Assembly (NCBI RefSeq): GCF_947507565.1
Contig: NC_089180.1
Coordinates: forward strand, 1,612,001-1,676,000
Origin: Oscarella lobularis
Lineage: Eukaryota > Porifera > Homoscleromorpha > Homosclerophorida > Oscarellidae
Length of the DNA stretch: 64,000 nucleotides
Direction of reading: 5' to 3'
Position numbers and translations under genes: made by a program. Below are positions 19,567 through 33,120 of this stretch, piece by piece. Numbering within the stretch: position 1 is the stretch's first letter; every line of letters begins with the position of its first letter. Under the pieces are notes generated by a model. The model did no database searches and was not told where the DNA came from. It was given only the letters and a program-made list of their open reading frames with translations.

Positions 19567-22500
19567 GGAATATATACACCGCCTGCCGGCGGAGTACGTA
19601 CACGCCTGCCGGAATATATACACCACCTGCCGGCGGAGTACGTACACTGCCTTCCGGAATATATACACCGCTTGCCGGAATATATACACCGCCTGCCGGC
19701 GGAGTACGTACACTGCCTTCCGGAATATATACACCGCTTGCCGGAATATATACACCGCCTGCTGGCAGAGTACGTACACGCCTGCCGGGATATATACACC
19801 GCCTGCCGGCGGAGTACGTACACGCCTGCCGGAATATATACACCACCTGCCGGCGGAGTACGTACACTGCCTTCCGGAATATATACACCGCTTGCCGGAA
19901 TATATACACCGCCTGCCGGCGGAGTACGTACACTGCCTTCCGGAATATATACACCGCTTGCCGGAATATATACACCGCCTGCTGGCAGAGTACGTACACG
20001 CCTGCCGGGATATATACACCGCCCGCCGGCGGAGTACGTACACGCCTGCCGGAATATATACACCACCTGCCGGCGGAGTACGTACACTGCCTTCCGGAAT
20101 ATATACACCGCTTGCCGGAATATATACACCGCCTGCCGGCGGAGTACGTACACTGCCTTCCGGAATATATACACCGCTTGCCGGAATATATACACCGCCT
20201 GCTGGCAGAGTACGTACACGCCTGCCGGGATATATACACCGCCTGCCGGCGGAGTACGTACACGCCTGCCGGAATATATACACCACCTGCCGGCGGAGTA
20301 CGTACACTGCCTTCCGGAATATATACACCGCTTGCCGGAATATATACACCGCCTGCCGGCGGAGTACGTACACTGCATTCCGGAATATATACACCGCTTG
20401 CCGGAATATATACACCGCCTGCTGGCAGAGTACGTACACGCCTGCCGGAATATATACACCGCCTGCCGGCGGAGTACGTACACGCCTGCCGGAATATATA
20501 CACCACCTGCCGGCGGAGTACGTACACTGCCTTCCGGAATATATACACCGCTTGCCGGAATATATACACCGCCTGCCGGCGGAGTACGTACACTGCATTC
20601 CGGAATATATACACCGCTTGCCGGAATATATACACCGCCTGCTGGCAGAGTACGTACACGCCTGCCGGAATATATACACCGCCTGCCGGCGGAGTACGTA
20701 CACGCCTGCAGGAATATATACACCGCCTGCCGGCGGAGTACGAACACGCCTGCCGATACATATACACCACCTGCCGGCGGAGTACGTACGCCACTTGCCG
20801 TAATATATACACCGCCTGCAGGCGGAATACGTACACCGCTTGCCGTAATATATACACCGCTTGCCGGCGGAGTACGTACACTGCCTTCCGGAATATATAC
20901 ACTGCTTGCCGGAATATATACACCTCTTGCCGAAATATATACACCGCTTGCCGGCGGAGTACGTACACCGCTTGCCGGAATATATTCACCGCCTTCCGGC
21001 GGAGAACGTACACCTCTTGCCGGAATATATACACCGCCTGCCGGCGGAGTACGTACACCACTTGCCGGAATATATTTAACGCCTGCCGGCGGAGTATACG
21101 TGCACCACTTGCCGGAATATATACATCGCCTGCCGGCTGAGTATACGTACACCACTTGCCGGAATATATACATCGCCTGCCGGCGGAGTACGTACACCGC
21201 TTCCCGGAATATATACACCGCCTGTAAGGCGGAGTACGTACACCACTTGCCGGAATATATACACCTCTTTCCAGAATATATACACCGCCAGCCGGCGGAG
21301 TACGTACACCCCTTGCCTGAATATATACACCTCTTGCCGGAATATATACACCGCCTGCAGGCGGAGTACGTACACCTCTTGCCGGAATATATACATCGCC
21401 TGCCTGCGGAGTACGTACACCTCTTGCCGGAATATATTCATCGCCTGCCGGCGGAGTACGTACACCACTCTCCCGAATATATACACCGCCTGCCGGCGGA
21501 GTACGTACACCTCTTGCCTGAATATATACACCACTTGCCGGAATATATACACCGCCTGCAGGCGGAGTACGTACACCGCTTGCCGGAATATACACACCGC
21601 CTCCGGCGGAGTACGTACACCGCTTGACGGAATATATACACCGCCTGCCGGCGGAGTACGTACACCACTTGACGGAATATGTACATCGCCTGCCGGCTGA
21701 GTATACGTACACCACTTGTCGGAATATATACACATCTCCCCGGAATATATACATCGCCTTCCTGCGGAGTACGAGCACCTCTTGCCTGAATATATACATC
21801 GCCTGCCGGAATATATACACCGCCTGCCGGCGGAGTACGTACACCACTTGCCGGAATATATACACCTCTTGCCGGAATATATACATCGCCTGCCTGCGGA
21901 GTTTACGTACACCACTTGCCGGAATATATCGCCGGCCGGCGGAGTATACGTACACCACTTCCCGGAATATATACATAGCCTGCCGGCTGAGTATACGTAC
22001 ACCACTTGCCGGAATATATACATAGCCTGCCGGCGGAGTATACGTAGACGTCTTGCCGGAATATATACATCGCTTTCCGGCGGAGTACGTACACCTCTTG
22101 CCGGAATATATACACCGCCTGCCTGCTGAGTATACGTACACCACTTGCCGGAATATATACACCGCCTGTCGGCGGAGCACGTACACCACCTGCCGGAATA
22201 TATACACCGCCTGCCGGCGGAGTACGTACACCCCTTGCCGAAATATATACACCTCTTGCCGGAATATATACACCGCCAGCCGGCGGAGTACGTACACCAC
22301 TCTCCGGAATATATACACCGCCTTCTGGCGGAGTACGTACACCACTTGTCGGAATATATACATCGCCTGCCGGCGAAGTACTTACACCTCTTGCCGGAAT
22401 ATATACACCACTTGCCGGAATATATACATCGCCTGCCGGCGGGGTACGTACACCTCTTGCCGGAATATACACACCGCCTGCCGGCGGAGTACGTACACCA

Positions 22501-25500
22501 CTTGCCGAAATATATAGATCGCCTGCCGGAATATATACACCGCCTGCCAGCGGAGTACGTACACACCTTGCCGGAATATATACACCTCTTGCCGGAATAT
22601 ATACACCGCCAGCCGGCGGAGTACGTACACAACTCTCCGGAATATATACACCGCCTTCCGGCGGAGTACACGACTTGTCGGAATATATACATCGCCTGCC
22701 GGCGGAGTACGTACACCTCTTGCCGAAATATATACACCTCTTGCCGGAATATATACACCGCCTGCCGGCGGAGTACGTACACCCCTTGCCGGAATATAGA
22801 CACCTCTTTCCGGAATATATACACCGCCAGCCGGCGGAGTACGTACACCTCTTGCCGTAATATATACACCGCCTGCCGGCGGAGTACGTACACCACTTGC
22901 CGGAATATATACACCTCTTTCCGGAATATATAAACCGCCAGCCGCCGGAGTACGTACACCACTTGCCGGGATATATACATCGCCTGCCGGCGGAGTACGT
23001 ACACCCCTTGCCGGAATATATACACCTCTTGACGGAATATATACACCGCCTGCCGGCGGAGTACGTACACCTCTTGCCGGAATATATACATCGCCTGCCT
23101 GCGGAGTACGTACACCGCTTGCCGGAATATATACACCGCCTGCCGGCGGAGTATACGTACACCACTTGCCGGAATATATACACCACCTGCAGGCGGAGTA
23201 CGTACACCCCTTGCCGGAATATATACCTCTTGCCGGAATATATACACCGCCAGCAGGCGGAGTACGTACACCTCTTGCCTGAATATATACACATCTCCCC
23301 GGAATATATACATCGCCTTCCTGCGGAGTACGTGCACCTCTTGGCTGAATATATACATCGCCTGCCGGAATATATACACCGCCTGCCGGCGGAGTACGTA
23401 CACCACTTGCCGGAGTATATACATCGCCTACCGGCGGAGTACCTACACCACTTGCCGGAATATATACACCTCTTGCCGGAATATATACATCGCCGGCCGG
23501 CTGAGTATACGTACACAACTTGCTGGCATATATACATCGCCTGCCGGCGGAGTACGTACACCACTTGCCGGAATATATACATCGCCTGCCGGAATATATA
23601 CACCGCCTGCCGGCGGAGTACGTACACCAGTATCTGGAATATATGCACCGCCTGCCGGAATATATACACCGCCTGCCGGCGGAGTACGTACACCACTTGT
23701 TGGAATTTATACATCGCCTGCCGGCGGAGTACGTACACCTCTTGCCGTAATATATACACCGCCTGCCGGCGGAGTACACCACTTGCCGGAATATATACAC
23801 CGCCTGCAGGCGGAGTACGTACACCACTTGACGGAATATATACATCGCCTACCGGCGGAGTACGTACACCTCTTACCGGAATATATACACCGCCTGCCGG
23901 CGGAGTACGTACACCACTTGCCGAATATATACATCGCCTGCCTGCGGAGTACGTACACCACTTGCCGGAATATATACATCGCCTTCCGGCGGAGTACGTA
24001 CACCACTTGCCGGAATATATTTACCGCCTGCCGGCGGAGTATACGTGCACCACTTGCCGGAATATATACATCGCCTGCCGGCTGAGTATACGTACACCGC
24101 TTCCCGGAATATATACACCGCCTGCCGGCGGAGTACGTACACCACTTGCCGGAATATATACATCGCGTGCCGGCGGAGTACATACTCCACTTGCCGGAAT
24201 ATATACATCGCATGTCGGCGGAGTACGTACATCACTTGCCGGAATATATAGATCGCCTGCCGGAATATATACACCGCCTGCCAGCGGAGTACGTACACAC
24301 CTTGCCGGAATATATACACCTCTTGCCGGAATATATACACCGCCAGCCTGCGGAGTACGTACACAACTCTCCGGAATATATATACCGCCTGCCGGCGGAG
24401 TACGTACACCACTTGTCGGAATTTATACACAGCCTACCGGCGTAGTGCGTACACCTCTTTCCGGAATATATACACCTGTTGCCGGAATATTTACACCGCC
24501 AGCCGGCGGAGTACGTACAGCTCTTGCCGTAATATATACACCGCCTGCCGGCGGAGTACGTACACCACTTGTCGGAATTTATACATCGCCTGCCGGCGGA
24601 GTACGTACACCCCTTGCCGGATTATATCCACCTCTTTCCGGAATATATACACCCCCAGCCGCCGGAGTACGTACACCACTTGCCGGGATATATACATCGC
24701 CTGCCGGCGGAGTACGTACACCGCTTGCCAGAATATATACACCTCTTGCCGGAATATATACACCGCCTGCCAGCGGAGTTCGTACACCACTTGCCGGAAT
24801 TTTTACATCGCCTGCGGGCGGAGTACATACACCACCTGCTGGAATATATGCACCGCCTGCCGGCGTTGTACGTACACCGCTTGCCGGAATATATGCACCG
24901 CCTGCCGGCGGAGTACGTACACCTCTTGCCGGAATGTATTCATCGCCTGCCGGCGGAGTACGTACACCACTTGCCGGAATATATACATCGCCCTCCGGCG
25001 GAGTACGTACACCACTCTCCGTAATATATACACCGCCTGCCGGCGGAGTACGTACACCACTTGCCGGAATATATACACCGCCTACCGGCGTAGTGCGTAC
25101 ACCTCTTGCCGGAATATATACACCTCTTGCCGGAATATATACACCGCCTGCCGGCGGAGTACGTACACCACTTGCCGTATTATATACACCGCCTGCCGGC
25201 GGAGTTCGTACACCACTTGCCGGGATATATACATCGCCTCCCGGCGGAGTACGTACACCCCTTGCCGGAATATATACACCTTATGCCGGAATATATACAC
25301 CGCCTGCCGGCGGAGTACGTACACCTCTTGCCGGAATATATACATCGCCTGCCTGCGGAGTACGTACACCTCTTGCCGGAATATATACATCGCCTGACTG
25401 CGGAGTACGTACACCGCTTGCCGGAATATATACACCGCCTGCCAGCGGAGTACGTACTCCACTTGCCCGAGTATATACATCGCCTGCCGGCGGAGTACAT

Positions 25501-27240
25501 ACACCACTTGCCGGAATATATACACCTCTTGCCGGAATATATACATCGCCTGCCCTCGGAGTACGTACACCACTTGCCGGAATATATACATCGCCGGCCG
25601 GCGGAGTATACGTACACCACTTGCCGGAATATATACATAGCCTGCCGGCTGAGTATACGTACACAACTTGCCGGAATATTTACACCGCCTGCCGGCGGAG
25701 TATACGTAGACGACTTGCTGGATTATATACATCGCCTGCCGGCGGTTTACGTACACCACTTGCCGGAATATATGCACCGCCTGCCGGAATGTATACACCG
25801 CCTGCCAGCGGAGTACGTACACCTCTTGCCGGAATATATTCATCGCCTGCCGGCGGAGTACGTACACCACTTGCCGGAATATATACATCGCCCTCCGGCG
25901 TAGTACGTACACCGCTTGCCGGAATATATACACCGCCTGCCGGCGGAGTACGTACACCACTTGACGGAATATGTACATCGCCTGCCGGCTGAGTATACGT
26001 ACACCTCTTGCAGGAATAGATACACCGCCTGCTGGCGGAGTACGTACAGCATTTGCCGGAATATATACACCGCCTGCCGGCGGAGTACGTACACCACTTG
26101 CCGGAATATATACATAGCCTGCCGGCTGAGTATACGTACACAACTTGCCGGAATATTTACACCGCCTGCCGGCGGAGTATTCGTAGACGACTTGCTGGAA
26201 TATATACATCGCCTGCCGGCGGAGTACGCACAACATCTGGCCGGAATATATGCACCGCCTTCCGGAATGTATACACCTCCTGCCAGCGGAGTACGTACAC
26301 CACTTGCCGGAATATATACATCGCCTGCGGGCGGAGTACCTACACCACTTGCTAGAATATATGCACCGTCTGCCGGAATATATACATAGCCTGCCGGCGG
26401 AGTATACGTACACAACTTGCCGGAATATTTACACCGCCTGTCGGCGGAGTATACGTAGACGACGTGCTGGAATATATACATCGCCTGCCGGCGGAGTACG
26501 TACACCACTTGCCGGATTATATGCACCGCCTGCCGGAATGTATACACCGCCTGCCAGCGGAGTACGTACACCACTTGCCGGAATATATACATCGCCTGCG
26601 GGCGGAGTACGTACACCACTTGCTGGAATATATGCACCGCCTGCCGGAATATATACACCGCCTGCCGGCGGAGTACGTACACCTCTTGCCGGAATATATT
26701 CATCGCCTGCCGGCGGAGTACTTACACCACTTGCCGGAATATATACATCGCTTTCCGGCGGAGTACGTACACCTCTTGCCGGAATATATACACCGCCTGC
26801 CGGCGGAGTATACCTAGACGACTTGCCGGAATATATACATCGCCTGCCTGCGGAGTACGTACACCACTTGCCGGAATATATGCACCGCCTGCCTGAATGT
26901 ATACACCGCCTGCCGGCGGAGTACGTACACCTCTTGCCGGAATATATTCATCGCCTGCCGGCGGAGTACGTACACCACTTGCCGGAATATATACATCGCC
27001 CTCCGGCGGAGTACGTACACCACTTGCCGGAATATATACACCGCCTGCCGGCGGAGTATACGTAGACGAATTGCCGGAATATATACATCGCCTGCCGGCG
27101 GAGTACGTACACCACTTGCCGGAATATATGCATCGCCTACCGGAATGTATACACTCCCTTCCGGCGGAGTACGTACACCTCTTGCCGGAATATACACCGC
27201 CAGCCGGCGGAGTACGTACACTGCCTTCCGGAATATATAC
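19567..27240. repeat. 45-bp satellite array (first block)
   Basis: About 170 tandem units of roughly 45 bp: GCCGGAATATATACA(T/C)CGC, CTGCCGGCGGAGTACGTACA, then C(A/C/T)(A/C)CTT. Each unit contains three dyads: the palindrome GTACGTAC, the arms CCGCC...GGCGG, and an ATATAT core. Because 45 is divisible by three and the unit lacks stops in several frames, open frames over 1,000 codons occur on both strands (for example PAEYVHHLPEYIHRL repeated); they show no codon conservation and are not genes. Variation is highest in the last ten bases of the unit. Confidence 0.95.
19577..20720. repeat. 220-bp higher-order repeat inside the 45-bp satellite
   Basis: The marker GCTGGCAGAG recurs at 19761, 19981, 20201, 20421 and 20641, exactly 220 bp apart each time. 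Neighbouring variant units also repeat in the same order. The five copies differ by only a few bases, so this sub-block was amplified recently relative to the rest of the array. Confidence 0.92.
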
Positions 27241-27242
27241 AC

Positions 27243-27289
27243 CGTTGTAGCCGTTGTAGTCGTTGTAGCCGTTGTAGCCGTTGTAGCCG
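27243..27289. repeat. Short 9-bp (GTTGTAGYC) satellite insert 1
   Basis: Five units of GTTGTAGCC/GTTGTAGTC placed directly after ATATACACC of a 45-bp unit; 45-bp units resume at once afterwards. Confidence 0.9.
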
Positions 27290-28420
27290 TGCCGGCGGAG
27301 TACGTACACGCCTGCCGGTATCGATACACCGCCTGCCGGCGGATTACGTACACGCCTGCAGGAATATATACACCTCTTGCCGGAATATATACATCGCCTG
27401 CTGGCAGAGTACGTACACGCCTGCCGATATATATACACCGCCTGCCGGCGGAGTACGTACACTGCCTTCCGGAATATATACACTGCCTGCCGTAATATAT
27501 ACACCGTCTGCCTCCGGAGTATGTACTCCGCTTGCCGTAATATATCCACCGCCTGCCAGCGGAGTACGTACACGGCCTTCCGGAATATATTCACCGCTCT
27601 CCGGAGTATATAAACCGCCTGCCGGCGGAGTACTGCCGGTATATATACACCGCCTTCCGGCGGAGTACGTACACTGCCTTCCGGAATATATACACCGCTA
27701 TATATACACCGCCTTCCAGCGGAGTACGTATACGCCTGCCGGAATATAAACACCGCCTGCCCGCGGACTATGTACACCGCTTTCGTAATATATACACTGC
27801 CTGCCGGCGGGGTACGTACACCGCTTGCCGTAATATATACAGCGCCTGCCTCCGGAGTACGTACACGGCTTGCCGTATTATATACACCGCCTGCCGGCGG
27901 AGTACGTACACGCCTTAGGGAATATATACACCGCCTGCCCGCGCAGTACGTACACCGCTTGCCGTAATACATACACCGCCTGCCTCCGGAGTATGTACAC
28001 CGCTTGCTGTAATATATCCACCGCCTGCCGGCGGAGTACTTACACCGCTTGCCGTAATATATACACCGCCTACCGGCGGAGTTCGTACACTGCCTTCCGG
28101 AATATATACACCGCTCTCCGGAGTATATACACCGCCTGCCGGCGGAGTACGTACACGCCTGCCTGTATATATACACCGCCTTCCGGCGGAGTACGTACAC
28201 TGCCTTCCGGAATATATACACCGCTTTCCGGAATATATACACCGTCTGCCGGTGGAGTACGTAAACGCCTGCCGGAATATAAACACAGGCTGCCGTCGGA
28301 GCACGTACACGCCCTCCGGAATATATACACCGCCTGCCGGCGGAGTACGTACACCGCTTGCTGGAATGTATACACCGCCTGCCGTCGGAGTACGTACACT
28401 GCCTTCCGGAATATATACAC
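27290..28420. repeat. 45-bp satellite array (second block)
   Basis: Same family as the first block but more diverged, with truncated units and variants such as GCCTCCGGAG. Confidence 0.93.
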
Positions 28421-29943
28421 CGTTGTAGCCGTTGTAGCCGTTGTAGCCGTTGTAGTCGTTGTAGTCTTTGTAGTAGTTGTAGCCGTTGTAGCCGTTGTAG
28501 TCGTTGTAGTCGTTGTAGCCGTTGTAGTAGTTGTAGTCATTGTAGTCGTTGTAGCCGTTATAGCCTTTGTAGTTGTTGTAGTCATTGTAGCCGTTGCAGT
28601 TGTTGTAGCCGTTGTAGCCGTTGTAGCCGTTGTAGCCGTTGTAGTCGTTGTAGTCGTTGTAGTCATTGTAGCCGTTGCAGTCATTGTAGTCATTGTAGTC
28701 ATTGTAGTCGTTGTAGCCGTTGTAGTCTTTGTAGTCGTTGTAGTCGTTGTAGCCGTTGTAGTAGTTGTAGTCATTGTAGTCGTTGTAGCCGTTGTAGCCT
28801 TTGTAGTTGTTGTAGTCATTGTAGCCGTTGCAGTTGTTGTAGCCGTTGTAGCCGTTGTAGTCATTGTAGTCATTGTAGCCGTTGTAGCCGTTGTAGTCGT
28901 TGTAGTCGTTGTAGTTGTTGTAGTCATTGTAGTCGTTGTAGCCGTTGTAGCCGTTGTAGTAGTTGTAGTCATTGTAGCCTTTATAGTCGTTGTAGCCGTT
29001 GTAGTTTTTGTAGTCATTGTAGCCGTTATAGCCGTTGTAGTCGTTGTAGTCGTTGTAGTCGTGTTAGGCGTTGTAGCCGTTGTAGTCGTTGTAGTAGTTG
29101 TAGTCTTTGTAGCCTTTGTAGTCATTGTAGCCGTTGTAGCCGTTGTAGTCGTTGTAGTAGTTGTAGTCTTTGTAGCCTTTGTAGTCATTGTAGCCGTCGT
29201 AGCCGTTGTAGTAGTTGTAGCCATTGTAGTCGTTGTAGCCGTTGTAGTCGTTGTAGTCGTTGTAGTCATTGTAGCCGTTGCAGTCATTGTAGTCATTGTA
29301 GTCGTTTTAGTCGTTGTAGTTTGTTGTAGTCATTGTAGCCGTTGCAGTCATTGTAGTCATTGTAGTTGTTGTAGTCATTGTAGCCGTTGTAGTTGTTGTA
29401 GTCGTTGTAGCCGTTGTAGCCGTTGTAGTAGTTGTAGCCGTTGTAGCGGTTGTAGTTGTGTTAGCCTTTCTAGCCTTTGTAGTCATTGTAGCCGTTGTAG
29501 CCGTTGTAGTAGTTGTAGCCATTGTAGTCGTTGCAGCCGTTGTAGTCATTGTAGCCGTTGTAGCCGTTGTAGTAGTTGTAGCCATTGTAGTCGTTGTAGC
29601 CGTTGTAGCCGTTGTAGTCGTTGTAGTAGTTGTAGTCTTTGTAGCCTTTGTAGTCATTGTAGCCGTTGTAGCCGTTGTAGTAGTTGTAGCCATTGTAGTC
29701 GTTGTAGCCCTTGTAGCCGTTGTAGTTGTTGTAGTCATTGTAACCGTTGTAGTTGTTGTAGTCGTTGTAGCCGTTGTAGCCGTTGTAGTAGTTGTAGCCG
29801 TTGTAGCCGTTGTAGTTGTGTTAGCCTTTCTAGCCGTTGTAGTAGTTGTAGCCGTTGTAGTGGTTGTAGCCTTTGTAGCCGTTGTAGCAGTTGTAGCCGT
29901 TGTAGTCGTTGTAGCCGTTGTAGCCGTTGTAGCCGTTGTAGTT
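28421..29943. repeat. 1.5-kb 9-bp satellite array, insert 2
   Basis: About 165 tandem units of GTTGTAGCC, GTTGTAGTC, GTTGTAGTT, ATTGTAGTC and similar. Plus-strand frames read Val/Ala runs or Cys-Ser-Arg/His runs, and the minus strand reads Thr/Ala runs; these are by-products of the 9-bp period. The array begins after ATATACACC and ends at GTTTCTTGCCGGTATAT. Confidence 0.95.
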
Positions 29944-30760
29944 TCTTGCCGGTATATATACACCGCCTGCCGGCGGAGTACGTACACAGCTTCCGTAATA
30001 TATACACCGCCTGCCTGCAGGGTACGTACACGCGTGCCGGTATCTATACACCGCATGCAGGCCGGAGTACGTACACGCCTGCCGGAATGTATACACCGCC
30101 TGCCCGCGGAGTACGTACACCGCTTCCGTAATATATACACCGCCTGCCGGCGGAGTACGTACAGCGCTTGCCGTAATATATACACCGTCTGCCTCCTTAG
30201 TACGTACACCGCTTGCCGGAATATATACACCGCTCTCCGACGGAGTACGTACACCGCTTGCCGGAATGTATACAGCGCTTGCCGGAATATATACACCGCT
30301 TGCCGGCGGAGTACGTACACTGCCTTCTTGAATATATACACCGCTTGGCGTAATATATACACCGCCTGCCGGCGGAGTACGTACACGCCTGCCAGAATAT
30401 ATATACACCGCCTGCCGGCGGAGTACGTACACGCCTGCCGCAATATGTACATCGCCTGCCTGCGGAGTACGTACACGCCTGCAGGAATATATACACCGCC
30501 TGCCGGCGGAGTACGTACACTGCCTTCCGGAATATATACACCACCTGCGGGCGGAGTACGTACACTGCCTTCCGGAATATATACACCGCTTACCGTAATA
30601 TATACACAACTTGCCGTAATATATACACCGCCTGCAGGCGGAGTACGTACACTGCCTTCCGGAATATATACACTGCTTGCCGGAATATATACACCTCTTG
30701 CCGAAATGTATACACCGCCTGCCGGCGTAGTACGTACACTGCCTTCCGGAATATATACAC
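29944..30760. repeat. 45-bp satellite array (third block)
   Basis: Same 45-bp family resumes between the two larger 9-bp inserts. Confidence 0.93.
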
Positions 30761-30761
30761 C

Positions 30762-30907
30762 GTTGTAGCCGTTGTAGTCGTTGTAGCCGTTGTAGCCGTT
30801 GTAGCCGTTGTAGTCGTTGTAGCCGTTGTAGCCGTTGTTGTCGTTGTAGCCGTTGTAGCCGTTGTAGTCGTTGTAGTCATTGTAGTCGTTGTAGTGGTTG
30901 TAGCCGT
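30762..30907. repeat. 9-bp satellite insert 3
   Basis: About sixteen GTTGTAGYC units, again beginning right after ATATACACC of a 45-bp unit and returning to TATATACACCGC. Confidence 0.92.
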
Positions 30908-32570
30908 ATATACACCGCTTGCAGGAATATATACACCGCCTGCCGGCTGAGTACGTACACCGCTTGCCGAAATATATCCAGCGCCTGCCGGCGGAGTACG
31001 TAGACCACTTGCCCGAATATATACATCGCCTGCCGGCGGAGTACGTACACCGCTTGCCGGAATATATACACCGCCTGCCGGAATATATACACCGCCTGCC
31101 GGCGGAGTACGTACACCTCTTGCCGGATTCTATTCATCGCCTGCCGGCGGAGTACGTACACCGCTCTCCGGAATATATACACCGCCTGCCGGAATATATA
31201 CACCGCCTGCCGGCGGAGTACGTACACTACTTTCCGGAATATATACATCGCTTGCCGGCGGAGTACGTACACCGCTTCCTGGAATATATACACCGCCTGC
31301 CTGCGGAGTACGTACACCACTTGCCGGAATATATACATCGCCTACCTGTGGAGTACGTACACCTCTTGCCGGAATATATACACCGCCTGTCGGCGGAGCA
31401 CGTACACCACCTGCCGGAATATATACACCGCCTGCCGGCGGAGTACGTACACCCCTTGCCGGAATATATACACCTCTTGCCGGAATATATACACCGCCAG
31501 CCGGCGGAGTACGTACACCACTCTCCGGAAGATATACACCGCCTTCCGGCGGAGTACGTACGCCACTTGTCGGAATATATACATCGCCTGCCGGCGAAGT
31601 ACTTACACCTCTTGCCGGAATATATACACCACTTGCCGGAATATATACATCGCCTGCCTGCGGAGTACGTACACCACTTGCCGGAATATGTACATCGCCT
31701 GCCGGCTGAGTATATGTACACCACTTTGCAGGAATATATACATCGCCTGCCGGCTGAGTATACGTGCACCACTTGCCGGAATATATACATCGCCTGCCGG
31801 CGGAGTACGTACACCACTTGCCGGAATATATACACCGCCTGCCGGCGGAGTATACGTACACCACTTGCCGGAATGTATACACCGCCTGCCGGCGGAGTAT
31901 ACGTACACCACTTGCCGGAATATATACATCGCCTGCCGGCTGAGTATACGTACACCACTTGTCGGAATATATACACCGCCCTCTCGCGGAGTACGTACAC
32001 CGCTTGCCGTAATATATACGCCGCCTGCCGGCGGAGTACGTACACCGCTTGCCGTAATATATACACTGCTTGCCGGAATATATACACCGCCTGCCGGCGG
32101 AGTACGTACACGTCTGCCGGAATATATACACGCTTGGCGGAATATATACACCGCCTGCTGGCGGAGTACGTACACGTCTGTCGGAATATATACAACGCCT
32201 GCCGGCGGAGTACGTGCACTGCCTTCTGGAATATATACACGCTTGGCGGAATATATACACCGCCTGCCGGCGGAGTACGTACACGTCTGCCGGAATATAT
32301 ACAACGCCTCCGGCGGAGTACGTACGCTGCCTTCCGGTATATATACACCGTTTGCCGGAATATATACACCGCCTGCCGGCGGAGTACGTACACCGCTTGC
32401 CGGAATATATACACCGCCTGGCGGCGGAGTACGTACACCGCTTGCCGTAATATATACACCGCTTGATGGATTATATACACCGCCTGCCGGCGGAGTACGT
32501 ACACTGCCTTCCGGAATATATACACCGCTTGCCGGAATATATACACCGCGTGCCGGCGGAGTACGTACAC
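30908..32570. repeat. 45-bp satellite array (fourth block)
   Basis: Final block; ends sharply near ACACCTCAAGAG. Segments near 31370-31650 closely repeat the order of variants near 22140-22420, indicating a long-distance duplication within the array. Confidence 0.93.
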
Positions 32571-32616
32571 CTCAAGAGTATTTACATGTATATTCACATA
32601 CATTTAATTATTAAAG

Positions 32617-32727
32617 ATGGGTACAATTGAAAGCGAAGAGAAGCAAGCAGAAGACGAGAAAACGAATCAGGACGACGAAGCCGTTCCGGAATGGTTTCGA
32701 CGAATACCGACCGTACTCGAAGACGAG
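32617..32727 (+). CDS. First exon of an unidentified gene
   Basis: ATG at 32617, 37 codons (MGTIESEEKQAEDEK... to RRIPTVLEDE), ending at GAG|GTAATT. Acidic N-terminus. A possible second exon (CLNEPVKK) follows near 32782-32805. It may belong with the ligase relic downstream, or be a separate broken gene. Confidence 0.4.
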
Positions 32728-33120
32728 GTAATTATCAGATAACGATAATTTAAAACCGCCTCGGAGCGTTTCGTTTCATAGTGTTTGAACGAGCCAGTGA
32801 AAAAGGTAGCAAAGAGTCTTCTTCTTTTCTTTATCTAATGCGTAACGTAGGATCACTGTCTTCTCAAATAATCGCGCTACATCCTTCTGAATAATAAAAC
32901 AAAGGGGATAATTAATTACTTACTTAATTAATTGTAATTTTTTGTACTTTGGTATTTGAATCGTCACGCCCTTTCGTCATAGCGCGCTACAAGCCGCAAA
33001 TATTCCTTCTTCTCTTTCTTCTTCTATCGTTTGTGCGACTCCCTCTCGACTTATGGTAGACAACAAACTGCTCGACTGCATGACGCTATCCTCTAGGCTA
33101 GCGCTCGTGGCGACGACAGT

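Noticed and set aside
28421-29943. Cys-Ser-Arg/His protein or Val/Ala membrane protein
   Set aside because: These are frames of the 9-bp repeat; nothing marks a start, and neighbouring frames are equally open.
19567-32570. CRISPR-like array
   Set aside because: There is no constant repeat with unique spacers; the whole unit is tandemly repeated, and the window is eukaryotic.
19371-32614. Very long open frames (up to about 1,030 codons) on both strands in the satellites
   Set aside because: They follow from a 45-bp or 9-bp period without stops; many frames on both strands are open at once and the products are pure repeats.
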